Assembly (NCBI GenBank): GCA_038237925.1
Contig: JBBRYF010000005.1
Span: 86,413 to 150,412, forward strand
Origin: AC-32 sp038237925
GTDB taxonomy: Bacteria; Actinomycetota; Thermoleophilia; Gaiellales; Gaiellaceae
DNA length: 64,000 bases
Reading direction: 5' to 3'
Part shown: positions 1 through 10,153 of the stretch, one piece after another
How the letters are laid out: each line of letters starts with the position of its first letter
How positions within the stretch are numbered: position 1 is the first letter of the stretch
Program-made: the position numbers and the translations under genes
The notes under the pieces: generated by a model
Seen by the model: only the letters and a program-made list of their open reading frames with translations
What the model was told of the DNA's origin: nothing
The model's database searches: none

Positions 1-569
1 TGGAAGCGACTCGTACACAGGCCTGGCAGACGCTGAATCGCTACACCAAGAGCGAGGCGCTGCTGCGCCACGCGCTGGCCGTCGAGGCGGCGGTCGGCGC
101 CTATGCGCGCCGCTTCGGCGAGGACGAGGAGCTGTGGCGCGCGACGGCGCTGCTGCACGACTTCGACTACGAGATGCACCCCACGCTCGACAAGCATCCG
201 CAGGACGGCGCACCGATCCTGCGCGAGGAGGGCTGGCCCGACGAGGTCGTCGACGGAGTCCTCTCGCACGCCTCGCACCTCGGGCTGCCACGCGACACGC
301 CGCTGAAGAAGACGCTCTTCGCCTGCGACGAGCTGGCGGGCTTCGTCCACGCCTGCGGGCTCGTGCGGCCGGACGGGATCGCGACCCTCGAGCCGAAATC
401 GGTCAAGAAGAAGCTGAAGCAGCCGTCCTTCGCGGCGGGCGTGAACCGCCAGGATGTCTACGAGGGCGCGGAGGAACTCGGCGTCGAGCTCGACGAGCAC
501 ATCGCGTTCGTGATCGAGGCGATGCGGCCGATCGCGAGCGAGCTCGGGCTACGGCAGAGCGCCGACTAG
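1..569 (+). CDS. HD-domain hydrolase, start just outside the window
   Basis: The open frame runs from base 3 (codon GAA) to the TAG at 567-569. Bases 1-2 are TG, so the start codon (ATG or GTG) probably loses only its first base to the window edge. The protein of about 189 residues has the layout of small HD (metal-dependent phosphohydrolase) proteins: an N-terminal helix with the first His (RHALAVEAAV), the HD pair in LLHDFDYEMHP, and later His in SHASHLGLPRD. The C-terminal helices (EELGVELDEHIAFVIEAM) are also typical of this group. Substrate is unknown; nucleotides are the usual targets of the superfamily. It converges on the aminotransferase gene with a 21-base overlap. Confidence 0.8.
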   Translation, partial: EATRTQAWQTLNRYTKSEALLRHALAVEAAVGAYARRFGEDEELWRATALLHDFDYEMHPTLDKHPQDGAPILREEGWPDEVVDGVLSHASHLGLPRDTPLKKTLFACDELAGFVHACGLVRPDGIATLEPKSVKKKLKQPSFAAGVNRQDVYEGAEELGVELDEHIAFVIEAMRPIASELGLRQSAD

Positions 570-1628
570 CCGCTCGACGTCCTCGTCGCTCGTCCACCAG
601 CCGCACGAGACCCTGATCCAGCCGAGGCCGGGGACGTCGCGCACGACGATTCCCTGCTCGTACAGCCGGCGCACGAGCTCGGCTGTATCGCCGTCCACGC
701 GGAAGCTGACGAGCGTGCCCTGCGCCGGCGCGGTCACGACGTCGACGCGCTCCGACAGCAGCTCGCGGCAGCGGGCCGTGATCTCGGCTGAGCGCTCGAA
801 GCGCCAGATCGGCGCGGCGTCGAGAGCTGCGTCGAGGCCGGCGAGCGACGGCACCGGGGTCCAGTTCGAGTCGTAACGCGCGGCCCCATCCCGCGGCGTG
901 AACGCGCCGGTCGGCTCGTACGCCTGCTGCGAGAGGTAGCTCGGCGCGAGGACCGGTAGCGAATTGGGCTCGCGCACGACGAGGCCGCCGGTCGCATCGG
1001 GCCCGCAGAGCCACTTCTGGCACGAGAACGCGTAGTAGTCGACCTCCGTGGCGTCGAACGGGATCGCGCCCGCCGACTGCGCTCCGTCGACCAGGACGGG
1101 CAGGCCCGTCGCCTCCTTCAGCGCCTCGACCGGGAAGCGGTTCCCGCTCATCCAGCAGACGTTCGAGAGCGCAAGCAGCCGCGTCCTCGGCGTGACTTCT
1201 CGGAGAAGCGCCTCGAGCGACTTCTCCGGTGGCAGCTCGCGCACCTTGGCGACACGAACCCGCGCCGCGGAGACGGCGAGCGCGCCGAGCAGCCCGAAGT
1301 GCTCCCCATCCGTGGTCACGACCTCATCCTCGGGGCCGAGCCCGAGCCCCGCGAGGACGATGTTGCAGCCGTTCGTCGTCGAGGTCGCCAGCGAGAGCAG
1401 CTCCGGCGTTACGCCAACGGCGGCCGCGAGCTTCTCGCGCACCTGGTCTCGCAGCCGGAGGGCCCGCTCGAAGTACCTGCCGCCGCCGCGACCGCCTCCG
1501 AGGTCGGCAAGCTCCTGCGCGACCATTGCGTCGGTGGTCGCGCGCGCGAGCGGCCCGTTCGTCCCCGCGTTCAGATACGCGCACCGCTCGAAGACCGGGA
1601 ACTGGGCCCGCGCTTCGCCGAACGTCAT
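549..1628 (-). CDS. class V aminotransferase (cysteine desulfurase / isopenicillin-epimerase-like)
   Basis: A PLP enzyme of fold type I, 359 residues, a normal length for the family. Visible are the phosphate/cofactor region (TSTTNGCNIVLAGLGL), the Asp of the pyridine-nitrogen contact in VLVDGAQSAGAIP, and the Schiff-base Lys in YYAFSCQKWLCGP. The family includes desulfurases, epimerases and kynureninase-like enzymes; no catalytic Cys loop was recognised, so the substrate is left open. I start it at the ATG at 1628 because it overlaps the upstream gene's stop as ATGA, the usual coupling in this genome; the longer frame to 1751 lies inside that upstream gene. Confidence 0.85.
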   Translation of the reverse strand: MTFGEARAQFPVFERCAYLNAGTNGPLARATTDAMVAQELADLGGGRGGGRYFERALRLRDQVREKLAAAVGVTPELLSLATSTTNGCNIVLAGLGLGPEDEVVTTDGEHFGLLGALAVSAARVRVAKVRELPPEKSLEALLREVTPRTRLLALSNVCWMSGNRFPVEALKEATGLPVLVDGAQSAGAIPFDATEVDYYAFSCQKWLCGPDATGGLVVREPNSLPVLAPSYLSQQAYEPTGAFTPRDGAARYDSNWTPVPSLAGLDAALDAAPIWRFERSAEITARCRELLSERVDVVTAPAQGTLVSFRVDGDTAELVRRLYEQGIVVRDVPGLGWIRVSCGWWTSDEDVERLVGALP

Positions 1629-2410
1629 CCGATGCTCGCCTCCACCGGCGCATGGTCGGAGAGCAGCTTGCCGGGTACCCGCCGCCGCTCGTCGGGCCAA
1701 CGCTGCGCGCGACCGGACGGTGCGCCTCGCACAAGCGCCTGGTCGAGCCACGAGATCGGCTTCGTGAAGCCCCAGTCCGGCGACGCCAGCTGCTCGAGCG
1801 TGACCGAGTGCTCCCGAATGACGTTGAAGTCGCCCGCCAGGACGAGCACGTCGTCGGGCTCGGCGAAGCCGTCGACGAACACGGCCGCCCGCATCAACTC
1901 CGCGTCCGGGACACGCCAGTCGGGGACGCTCGAGCCGTGCAGGTTCGCCACCGTCACCTCAGCGGTTCGGACCGCGTGACAGACGCGCCGCTCCTTCGCC
2001 CACTTCAACTGCAGGCGCGCGTCGAGCCCGAGCTCGCGGGCGACGCGGCGACGGAACCCCGGCGGGTTCAGGACGATCGAGTCCGATCGCAGCGGGCGCA
2101 GCTCACGGCTGAGCAGGATCGCGTTCGCCTGACCGGTGAACGCCGAGCGAAAGAGCCCGTGGTTGAGCTCGGTGATCACGCGGCCGAGCTCCGCGCTCCC
2201 GAGCAGCGGTCGCGCCGCGACGGCGCCGAACGCCTGCATGCCGCTCCACTCGCCGATGCGCCGCAAGGCCCAGACCGGCACCTCCTGGAGGCAGAGCACG
2301 TCGGGACGATCCTCGCTTGCGAGGCGCACCATCTCCTCGAGGTGGCCGGCTCGCTCGGGCGGACTCGTGTTCCCGTGGAAGACGTTCCAGGTGCGGACGA
2401 GCAGGCTCAA
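1625..2410 (-). CDS. endonuclease/exonuclease/phosphatase (EEP) family protein
   Basis: A 261-residue protein with the ordered EEP motifs: RTWNVFHGN at the N-terminus, the metal-binding Glu in VLCLQEVPVW, the central HGSSVPDW region, VLAGDFNVI with the catalytic Asp-x-Asn, and SDHAPV at the C-terminus with the Asp-His pair. The superfamily cleaves phosphodiesters or phosphomonoesters in DNA, RNA, lipids or sugars; nothing here fixes the substrate. There is no signal peptide. The start is TTG at 2410, divergent from the gene at 2433, with a TAGACT -10-like hexamer upstream. Its stop overlaps the aminotransferase start as ATGA. Confidence 0.85.
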   Translation of the reverse strand: MSLLVRTWNVFHGNTSPPERAGHLEEMVRLASEDRPDVLCLQEVPVWALRRIGEWSGMQAFGAVAARPLLGSAELGRVITELNHGLFRSAFTGQANAILLSRELRPLRSDSIVLNPPGFRRRVARELGLDARLQLKWAKERRVCHAVRTAEVTVANLHGSSVPDWRVPDAELMRAAVFVDGFAEPDDVLVLAGDFNVIREHSVTLEQLASPDWGFTKPISWLDQALVRGAPSGRAQRWPDERRRVPGKLLSDHAPVEASIG

Positions 2411-2420
2411 GGGCGGGCGC

Positions 2421-2427
2421 TAGTCTA
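2421..2427. promoter_or_regulatory. overlapping divergent -10 elements (TAGTCTA)
   Basis: On the plus strand TAGTCT ends 6 bases before the GTG at 2433, the spacing of a leaderless promoter. On the minus strand TAGACT (complement of 2422-2427) lies 11 bases before the TTG at 2410. The two hexamers share six of seven bases, so the two genes probably compete for polymerase. Confidence 0.5.
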
Positions 2428-2432
2428 GGCCG

Positions 2433-2744
2433 GTGCTGGGGAAGCGCCGCTTCGCCGAGCTGATCTCCCGCCAGCTCGACCTCTTCGTCCGCGACGAGCT
2501 CGAGCTGCTGGAGGCCTGCGACGCCGCCGAGCGGGCGTACGACGGTGCCGAGCGCGACGAGGCCGAGGAGCGCTACGGCGAGTACCAGGACCTCGTCGAG
2601 ACGGGAACCGAGATCCTCGCCGATCTGCGCGACCACTTCGCCACCACGCTTGACGAAGAGGAGGCGGACGAGTACGTCGAGGCGTTCAACCGCGCCGTCG
2701 CGAAGCGGTTGCCGCGCTTCGCGCTCGAGATCGAGAACCGCTAA
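2433..2744 (+). CDS. small acidic all-helical protein, unknown function
   Basis: A 103-residue protein starting at GTG 2433, supported by a -10-like TAGTCT exactly 6 bases upstream. It is rich in Glu, Asp and Ala with heptad-like spacing (RDELELLEACDAAERAY and ERYGEYQDLVETGTEIL), so it should be a helical hairpin or small bundle. It has no signal peptide or membrane segment. I do not recognise a family. Its last 14 bases including the stop codon are duplicated in tandem directly downstream (2731-2744 and 2745-2758), so a second in-frame TAA follows. Confidence 0.7.
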   Translation: MLGKRRFAELISRQLDLFVRDELELLEACDAAERAYDGAERDEAEERYGEYQDLVETGTEILADLRDHFATTLDEEEADEYVEAFNRAVAKRLPRFALEIENR

Positions 2745-2758
2745 TCGAGAACCGCTAA
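2731..2758 (+). repeat. perfect tandem duplication of 14 bases across a stop codon
   Basis: TCGAGAACCGCTAA occurs twice head to tail (2731-2744 and 2745-2758). The first copy ends the upstream gene; the second is non-coding. It lies about 30 bases from the decayed end of the GH15 remnant, suggesting a slippage or repair scar. Confidence 0.85.
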
Positions 2759-2789
2759 CCCAGCCGCGCCGCGCATGCCCGTGCCCCCC

Positions 2790-3047
2790 GCCCGCGGTGG
2801 TGAAGACGGTTTCGAGGACGTTCGAGCTCTCGCGGTAGCGGCGCTCGGCCTCGAATCGCTCCATGGGCTCGAGCCGGAAGGAGCCGCCGCGCTCGGCGTC
2901 GAGGATGCACGCGAAGACGCTCGGCGAGTCGACGTTGGGGAGGCAGAGCCAGTCGACCGAGCCGTCGCGCGCGATGAGCGCGCCGGTACGGCCGTCGCCG
3001 ATCAGGGCGTATTCGCGGATCGGGGCGTAGCCGTCGACGCGTTCCAC
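2790..3047 (-). pseudogene. 5' remnant of a glycoside hydrolase family 15 (glucoamylase/trehalase-like) gene
   Basis: The first ~86 codons match the N-terminal domain of bacterial GH15 enzymes: REYALIGDGRTGALIARDGS, then VDWLCLPNVDSPSVFA and later YRESSNVLETVF. GH15 proteins are normally about 600 residues. Here the similarity stops after VFTTAGG; the frame continues open only because of high GC and runs across a separate gene on the other strand. The catalytic domain is absent. I call it a truncated remnant whose loss is probably recent, since the retained part has no stop or obvious damage. Confidence 0.75.
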
Positions 3048-3182
3048 GTGTCGGATTCAACCCTGGCCGCCCGGCCGTGAACGTCGAGCTGTGGGCAAAC
3101 CGGCGCACCTGCGGCACAAAGCCGTCACCCACTCGCGCGCCGAAGCCGGGTACCGTCGACCGCGAGGGAGGTGGGTAAGCAG

Positions 3183-3217
3183 CCCCACCCCGGGGTGGGG
3201 GTATGACTCTTCGGAGT
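3183..3217. terminator. hairpin pair between dnaE2 and the GH15 remnant
   Basis: CCCCACCCCGGGGTGGGG at 3183-3200 is a perfect 18-base palindrome without a loop. It is followed by ACTC-TTCG-GAGT at 3206-3217, a stem with the very stable UUCG tetraloop, ending 7 bases from the dnaE2 stop. For dnaE2, transcribed leftwards, the tetraloop hairpin comes first after the stop. No T-run is present, so termination is inferred from position. Confidence 0.45.
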
Positions 3218-3223
3218 GATCGG

Positions 3224-6415
<3,192 letters not shown>

Positions 6416-6433
<18 letters not shown>

Positions 6434-7198
6434 GCCCCGCTTCTCCTAGTCCCGGGCGAAGGCGAAGTCGTGACCGACCGGCCCGAGCGGACCCTGCGGA
6501 TCCTGGCCGACCTCGACGACCTGATCGTCACGTGGTTCCGCTACGAGCCCGGAGAGCAGGGGCCCGACCCGCACATCCATCAGCACCACACCGACGCCTT
6601 CTACGTGCTGGAAGGGGAGATCGAAGTCTCGCTCGGACCCGAGCTCACCATGGTCAAGGTGTTGCCCGGGATGATCGCCGCGGCCCCGCCGAACCTTGTG
6701 CACTCCTACCGAAACGCGAGTGGGGCCACCGCGGTCTTCATCAACCTCCACGTGCCGTCGACGGGCTTCGGCGACTACATCCGTGGGCGTAACCCGGCCT
6801 TCGACCAGCACGAGCCACCGGCCGACGGAGGCCGTCCGTTTGTGGACGCCGTCTTCTCCGGAACGGACGACGCCGAGCTGGTCGAGCACGACACGAGCGC
6901 GCTGCGGATCCTCTGCGATCTTCCGCAGCTCTCGGCCCTGGACCTCACCTTCTCGCCGGAATTCGAGGGCGTCGACCCGCACGTCCACGAGGACCACGTC
7001 GACTCGTTCTACGTCCTCGAGGGCGAGATCGAATTCCTCGGCGGCCACGAGCCCCGTCGTGGCGGGCCGGGGACGTTCTTCGCCGCCCCACGCGGCACGT
7101 CGCACGGGTTCCGCAATCCCGGGCCCCGGCCGCTTCGCGTTTTCAACCTCCATACGCCGCCGGGCGGCTTCGTCGATCGCGTCCGCCTGAACGCGTAA
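6416..7198 (+). CDS. two-domain cupin (bicupin) protein
   Basis: A 260-residue protein made of two similar cupin barrels. Domain 1 has PDPHIHQHHTDAFYVLEGEI and domain 2 has DPHVHEDHVDSFYVLEGEIE; both keep the His-x-His and later Glu of motif 1. Motif 2 follows in each (LVHSYRNAS and TSHGFRNPG) with its His. Both metal sites therefore look intact, consistent with an internal duplication. Bicupins are dioxygenases, decarboxylases or ligand sensors; the substrate cannot be read from sequence. It lies inverted between dnaE2 and DUF6504, overlapping the dnaE2 5' end by 18 bases and ending 5 bases from the DUF6504 stop. Confidence 0.85.
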
Positions 7199-7203
7199 GC
7201 GCC

Positions 7204-7482
7204 TCACGTCCCGCGCTGGCTGAACCAGCGGCCCACCTCCTCGTCGAGGAACACGACCGTGCGCTCGCCGCCGGCGAGGACGACGTCGAAGTACCGCCGG
7301 CTGACCGGCTCCTCGGTCCACCAGCGGTCGACGACGCGCCACTCCTCCCGCACGAGCGCGACCGCCGAGCGGTTCACCCGGCGAGGCGAGCCGTCGACAT
7401 GCGCCTCGACAAGCGCCTGTTGAGGCTCGTTTATTCGTCGCGTGGAACCAGCAGCGCCCGTTGCTCGGGCAGGCGTGACCAT
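7204..7482 (-). CDS. DUF6504 family protein of the mutasome cassette
   Basis: A 92-residue protein with the family's core WRVVDRWWTEEPVSRRYFDV followed by VVFLDEEVGRWF. Proteins of this family are commonly encoded between imuB and dnaE2 and are thought to belong to the SOS mutagenesis machinery; their biochemical role is not known to me. I use the ATG at 7482 because GAGG stands 7 bases upstream. This makes it overlap imuB by 52 bases, more than the 1-20 usual here. The conserved part begins near INEPQQ at the imuB stop, so the first ~16 residues may be an extension. Confidence 0.75.
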   Translation of the reverse strand: MVTPARATGAAGSTRRINEPQQALVEAHVDGSPRRVNRSAVALVREEWRVVDRWWTEEPVSRRYFDVVLAGGERTVVFLDEEVGRWFSQRGT

Positions 7483-8615
7483 GGCGCGACCTCGACGACG
7501 GTGCAGACAGATCCCGATCCGGTTCCGGCCCGGACCTGGCGCAGGCCTTCGCTCAGGTGCGCCCGCAGCTCGTCTCCCTCGGGACGGACGAGCTCAAGCT
7601 GACGGCCGACGGACTCTGCGAGCACGAGCGCCTCGAGCCGCAGCATCACGACCGGCGCGGGCAGCTCCGCGAGCTTAGGCGCGAGCGCGGTGCGAAGGCG
7701 GGCGGGATCGGCGGTGGCGTCGCGAAGCGTCAGCGTCCGCCGCCACGAGCCGCCGCCGACCAGGCGTCCTGCGAGCGCAACCTTGCGCAGGGCCCGCCCG
7801 CCGCGCTCCGGCCGCGCAAGCATCCGGTCGAGCAAAACGCCGAGCGAGCGCCGCAGCGTCAACTCGTTGCCGACCGCCTCCGGAAACTCGAGCGTCTCGA
7901 ACAGCTCGGCCGCAGGCTTGCGCCCCCGCACCCGGCTCTTCGTACCACCCCTCGCCAGGCTCCAGGCGCGCCGGCCGTCCGGCCCCAGACGTTCGGCCAC
8001 TGCGCCACCCGGAAGCCCGGCAAGCTGACCAAGCTTCTTCACCCCGAGCTCCTCGAGCTCCTCGCGCCTGCGCGCGTCGACCGGCAGGAGGCTCACAGGA
8101 AGCGGCGCGAGGAACTCCCGCGTCCGCTCGTCGGAGACCACCAACGCCTGCCCCGATCGCGCCACGTTGGCCGCAGCCAGCGCAGCGAAGCGCCGGGTCG
8201 CCGCGCCGGCGCGCGCGTCCCAACCCGCACCCACTGCCTTCAGCGCCCGCTTCAGCGCCGGCTCGAGCCCGCCGTAGAGCCGCTCCACGCCGCGCGTCTC
8301 GAAGTAAGCGCACCCGGGGACGGCCGAGTCGACCGAAAAACCTGCGTCCTCGAGCCGCCGCACGATCGCCTCCCAGCCCTCCTCGGCCGCCGCGGGATCG
8401 GGATCGACGAGCTGGAGCGACGGGCACATCCCCAGCGCCTCCCCCAGTCGCATGCCCGGCTGCACCCCGGCCGCCTCGGCAGCCGCGGTTACCGGCCCGA
8501 GCAGCGCCTCGGCCCCAGGCTCCGGCGCGAGCGCAGCCGGCTCGAGCTGCAGCCGCGGCCGCTCACGCAGCGCGGTACGAAGCTCGAACCCGGGGATGAC
8601 GAGGCAAGCGATCAT
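7431..8615 (-). CDS. imuB: ImuB, catalytically inactive Y-family polymerase-like mutasome protein
   Basis: A 394-residue Y-family protein. It keeps the fold (MIACLVIPGFELRTAL at the start, the helix-hairpin-helix LGVKKLGQLAGLPGG, the little finger RKVALAGRLVGGGSW) but lacks the acidic catalytic residues: the first motif has no Asp and the second reads GCAYFETRG rather than an SIDEA-type sequence. This is the hallmark of ImuB, which links DnaE2 to the beta clamp. I start at ATG 8615 because the longer frame to 8654 would begin inside the -35 box. The promoter carries two LexA boxes, so the gene is almost certainly SOS-induced. Confidence 0.9.
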   Translation of the reverse strand: MIACLVIPGFELRTALRERPRLQLEPAALAPEPGAEALLGPVTAAAEAAGVQPGMRLGEALGMCPSLQLVDPDPAAAEEGWEAIVRRLEDAGFSVDSAVPGCAYFETRGVERLYGGLEPALKRALKAVGAGWDARAGAATRRFAALAAANVARSGQALVVSDERTREFLAPLPVSLLPVDARRREELEELGVKKLGQLAGLPGGAVAERLGPDGRRAWSLARGGTKSRVRGRKPAAELFETLEFPEAVGNELTLRRSLGVLLDRMLARPERGGRALRKVALAGRLVGGGSWRRTLTLRDATADPARLRTALAPKLAELPAPVVMLRLEALVLAESVGRQLELVRPEGDELRAHLSEGLRQVRAGTGSGSVCTVVEVAPWSRLPEQRALLVPRDE

Positions 8616-8616
8616 A

Positions 8617-8630
8617 CGAACGTATGTTCT
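8617..8630 (-). promoter_or_regulatory. LexA (SOS) box 1 of imuB
   Basis: CGAACGTATGTTCT matches the Gram-positive SOS consensus CGAACRNRYGTTYG at 13 of 14 positions. It covers five bases of the -10 hexamer and ends one base before the imuB start codon. Confidence 0.85.
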
Positions 8631-8654
8631 ACACGAACACGTGTTCGCTGTCAA
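8626..8654 (-). promoter_or_regulatory. imuB promoter (TTGACA-N17-TAGAAC)
   Basis: On the minus strand a perfect -35 TTGACA (8649-8654) is separated by exactly 17 bases from TAGAAC (8626-8631). The ATG follows 10 bases after the -10, so the message should start at or within a few bases of the start codon. LexA box 2 fills the spacer and box 1 overlaps the -10. Confidence 0.85.
8634..8647 (-). promoter_or_regulatory. LexA (SOS) box 2 of imuB
   Basis: CGAACACGTGTTCG is a perfect 14-base palindrome and a perfect match to CGAACRNRYGTTYG. It lies in the spacer between -35 and -10, where a bound repressor blocks polymerase. Confidence 0.92.
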
Positions 8655-8699
8655 GCGAGGGGATTGCCCCTTCTCTGTCTAAGCCGAAAGGTGGCGTTT

Positions 8700-8715
8700 C
8701 GCGCCGTGAGGCGCG
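8700..8715 (-). terminator. hairpin after the unknown gene at 8728
   Basis: CGCGCC-GTGA-GGCGCG forms a perfect 6-base stem with a 4-base loop, 12 bases beyond the stop of the minus-strand frame at 8728. Its position favours the minus-strand reading of that locus. No T-run follows. Confidence 0.4.
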
Positions 8716-8727
8716 GTGACATCAGTC

Positions 8728-9024
8728 TCAAAGGAAGGCGTCAAGCGGCTCGAAGACCTCGCTGGCAATGTAGCTCCGGATCTCAGCAAGCGTCTCGATC
8801 ACGTCACCGCCCCGCCCTGGGCTTCGTTGCTCGAACGATATGCCGAATTCGGGACTCACATCCACCTTCATATAGGGGTTGGGTCCCGTCTCGACGGTCT
8901 CAAAGCGAGCGACTGGTGCGCCGTCTTCTATAGGGCCGTACTGGACCCCGGTGCCGTAACTGACACGCTGATCTCGCAGTTCCTCGACGGTTATGAGCGT
9001 CTCGTGAAGAACAGCGGGAACCAC
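8728..9024 (-). CDS. unrecognised protein, probably lacking its 5' end
   Basis: A frame of 98 codons from a possible GTG at 9024 (VVPAVLHETLITVEELRDQR) to a TGA at 8728. The C-terminal part (DVIETLAEIRSYIASEVF) looks like an amphipathic helix. I do not recognise the family. The region is less GC-rich than its surroundings, with ATA, TAT and CGA codons that neighbours avoid. No ribosome-binding site precedes the GTG, and the neighbouring plus-strand gene also loses its 5' end at about 9030, so this is probably the 3' part of a larger gene cut by a rearrangement. A plus-strand frame (8716-9303) covers the same DNA and cannot be fully excluded. Confidence 0.4.
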   Translation of the reverse strand: MVPAVLHETLITVEELRDQRVSYGTGVQYGPIEDGAPVARFETVETGPNPYMKVDVSPEFGISFEQRSPGRGGDVIETLAEIRSYIASEVFEPLDAFL

Positions 9025-9035
9025 GTGCAAAGACC

Positions 9036-9443
9036 GATGCCGGTCTACACGCGCTCGAGGAGCTGCCCGACACCGAGAGCGGCCTCTCGCGCACCGAGCG
9101 CCAATTGCTCGAGCCGCTGCTCGAGCGGCCGCACCGTCCGCCGGAGCTCTTCGTCGCGAGCCAGGCCCGGGAGGACGCCGTCTTCGCGGGCGACGCCTGG
9201 GTATGGAAGCGGCTTTTCGAGCTGCAGCCGCTCGTCGAGGAGCTCCCTCCCCCGCCGCCGCTCGGAGACGCGCGGCCCTTCGCGGCGACGCCGGTCGTCC
9301 TGACGCAGCTCGGCCGCGAGGTGCTGGCCGGGAATGCCGACTGCGTCGAGGTCGCCGGCCTCGACCGCTGGCTCGGCGGCACGCACCTGGGCAAGGGGCG
9401 CGACTGGCGCTGGGACCGGGCGGCCCGCGCGCTCCGGGGCTAG
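9036..9443 (+). pseudogene. 3' remnant of a DUF1835-like protein gene
   Basis: From codon 9036 the plus strand encodes about 135 residues that resemble the C-terminal half of DUF1835-type proteins: TDAGLHALEELPDTESGLSR, TERQLLEPLLERP, then VVLTQLGREVLAGNADCVEV and DRWLGGTHLGKGRDWRWD. Upstream of 9036 the frame stays open but is no longer similar to anything I know. Full-length relatives are about 300 residues, so the N-terminal domain is missing. The similarity stops where the less GC-rich segment 8716-9030 begins, which suggests a deletion or insertion breakpoint. It overlaps the comB stop by four bases. Confidence 0.5.
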
Positions 9444-10123
9444 GCGACGATCTCGGCCGCCGGGCCGACCATGCGGGCGAAGCGCGGCACCACATCGAGC
9501 ACACTCTCCTGGGCGATCCAGGCGATGTCCTCCTCCAGGCCGGGCGGGCCGTACGTGCGCGCATTGATCCCGTCGATCGCATTCGGGAAGCGCTCGGCCA
9601 CGAGCTCCGCCGCGATCGCGGCGTCCGTTCGCTCGCCGCGGACCAGGCGCACGATCCGCCCTGCGCAGTACGCGTCGTCGATCGCGAACGCGCCCATGTC
9701 GCCGGCGCACAGCACGGTCACGTCCTCCCCGCGCTCCCGCGCGTAGGCAGCGATCGCGTCGAGGTTCAGCAGCGCGCCGAGCACGACCTCGTCGCAAGCC
9801 TTGGCGGCGGCGACGATTAAGCGCGTGCCGTTCGTGGTCGAGAGGATCAGCGTCTCGGCGCGCGGCTCGCGGAACTCGCGTGGCGAGGCGCCGGCGTCGA
9901 AGCCTTCGATGCGACCCGCCTCCTGCTCGCCGCCTGTGATCGCCTCGTTGCCGAGCTCCTCGCGCAGTGCGCGCGCGTCCTCGATCTCCGCACAGCATAG
10001 GACGCGCCGGTAGCCGGAGGCGAGAGCTTGCGCGACCGTCGACGTTGCCCGCATCAGGTCGACCACGATCCCGAGGGGCGCCCCGGCGGCCTCCGCAGGC
10101 GTGAAAGCGACGTGACAGCGCAT
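9440..10123 (-). CDS. comB: 2-phosphosulfolactate phosphatase family protein (ComB)
   Basis: A 227-residue protein with the ComB family features: IVVDLMRATSTVAQALASGY near the N-terminus, ITGGEQEAGRIEGFDAG, SPREF, and LILSTTNGTRLIVAA in the middle. ComB dephosphorylates 2-phosphosulfolactate in coenzyme M synthesis in methanogens; bacterial homologues are widespread and their role without coenzyme M is unsettled. No other coenzyme M gene is nearby. The ATG at 10123 is preceded by TAGCGT nine bases upstream and shares a divergent promoter region with the rhomboid gene. Confidence 0.85.
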   Translation of the reverse strand: MRCHVAFTPAEAAGAPLGIVVDLMRATSTVAQALASGYRRVLCCAEIEDARALREELGNEAITGGEQEAGRIEGFDAGASPREFREPRAETLILSTTNGTRLIVAAAKACDEVVLGALLNLDAIAAYARERGEDVTVLCAGDMGAFAIDDAYCAGRIVRLVRGERTDAAIAAELVAERFPNAIDGINARTYGPPGLEEDIAWIAQESVLDVVPRFARMVGPAAEIVA

Positions 10124-10131
10124 GGCCGCAC

Positions 10132-10138
10132 TACGCTA
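10132..10138. promoter_or_regulatory. overlapping divergent -10 elements (TACGCTA)
   Basis: Minus strand: TAGCGT, 9 bases before the comB ATG (10123). Plus strand: TACGCT, 16 bases before the rhomboid ATG (10154), leaving a short leader with GAGG as ribosome-binding site. The hexamers overlap by five bases. Confidence 0.4.
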
Positions 10139-10153
10139 CTCGAGGTTTTCGCC

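Noticed and set aside
7432..7434. ATA as DUF6504 start, overlapping the imuB stop as ATAA
   Set aside because: It mimics the ATGA coupling seen elsewhere, but ATA is a rare start without a ribosome-binding site; ATG 7482 has GAGG 7 bases upstream.
8616..8654. imuB start at 8654
   Set aside because: That codon lies in the -35 box and the extension would be encoded by the promoter and LexA sites.
8716..9303. Plus-strand frame over the low-GC segment
   Set aside because: Codon composition is similar to the minus frame, but the minus frame ends before a hairpin and has a more protein-like C-terminus; left as an open alternative.
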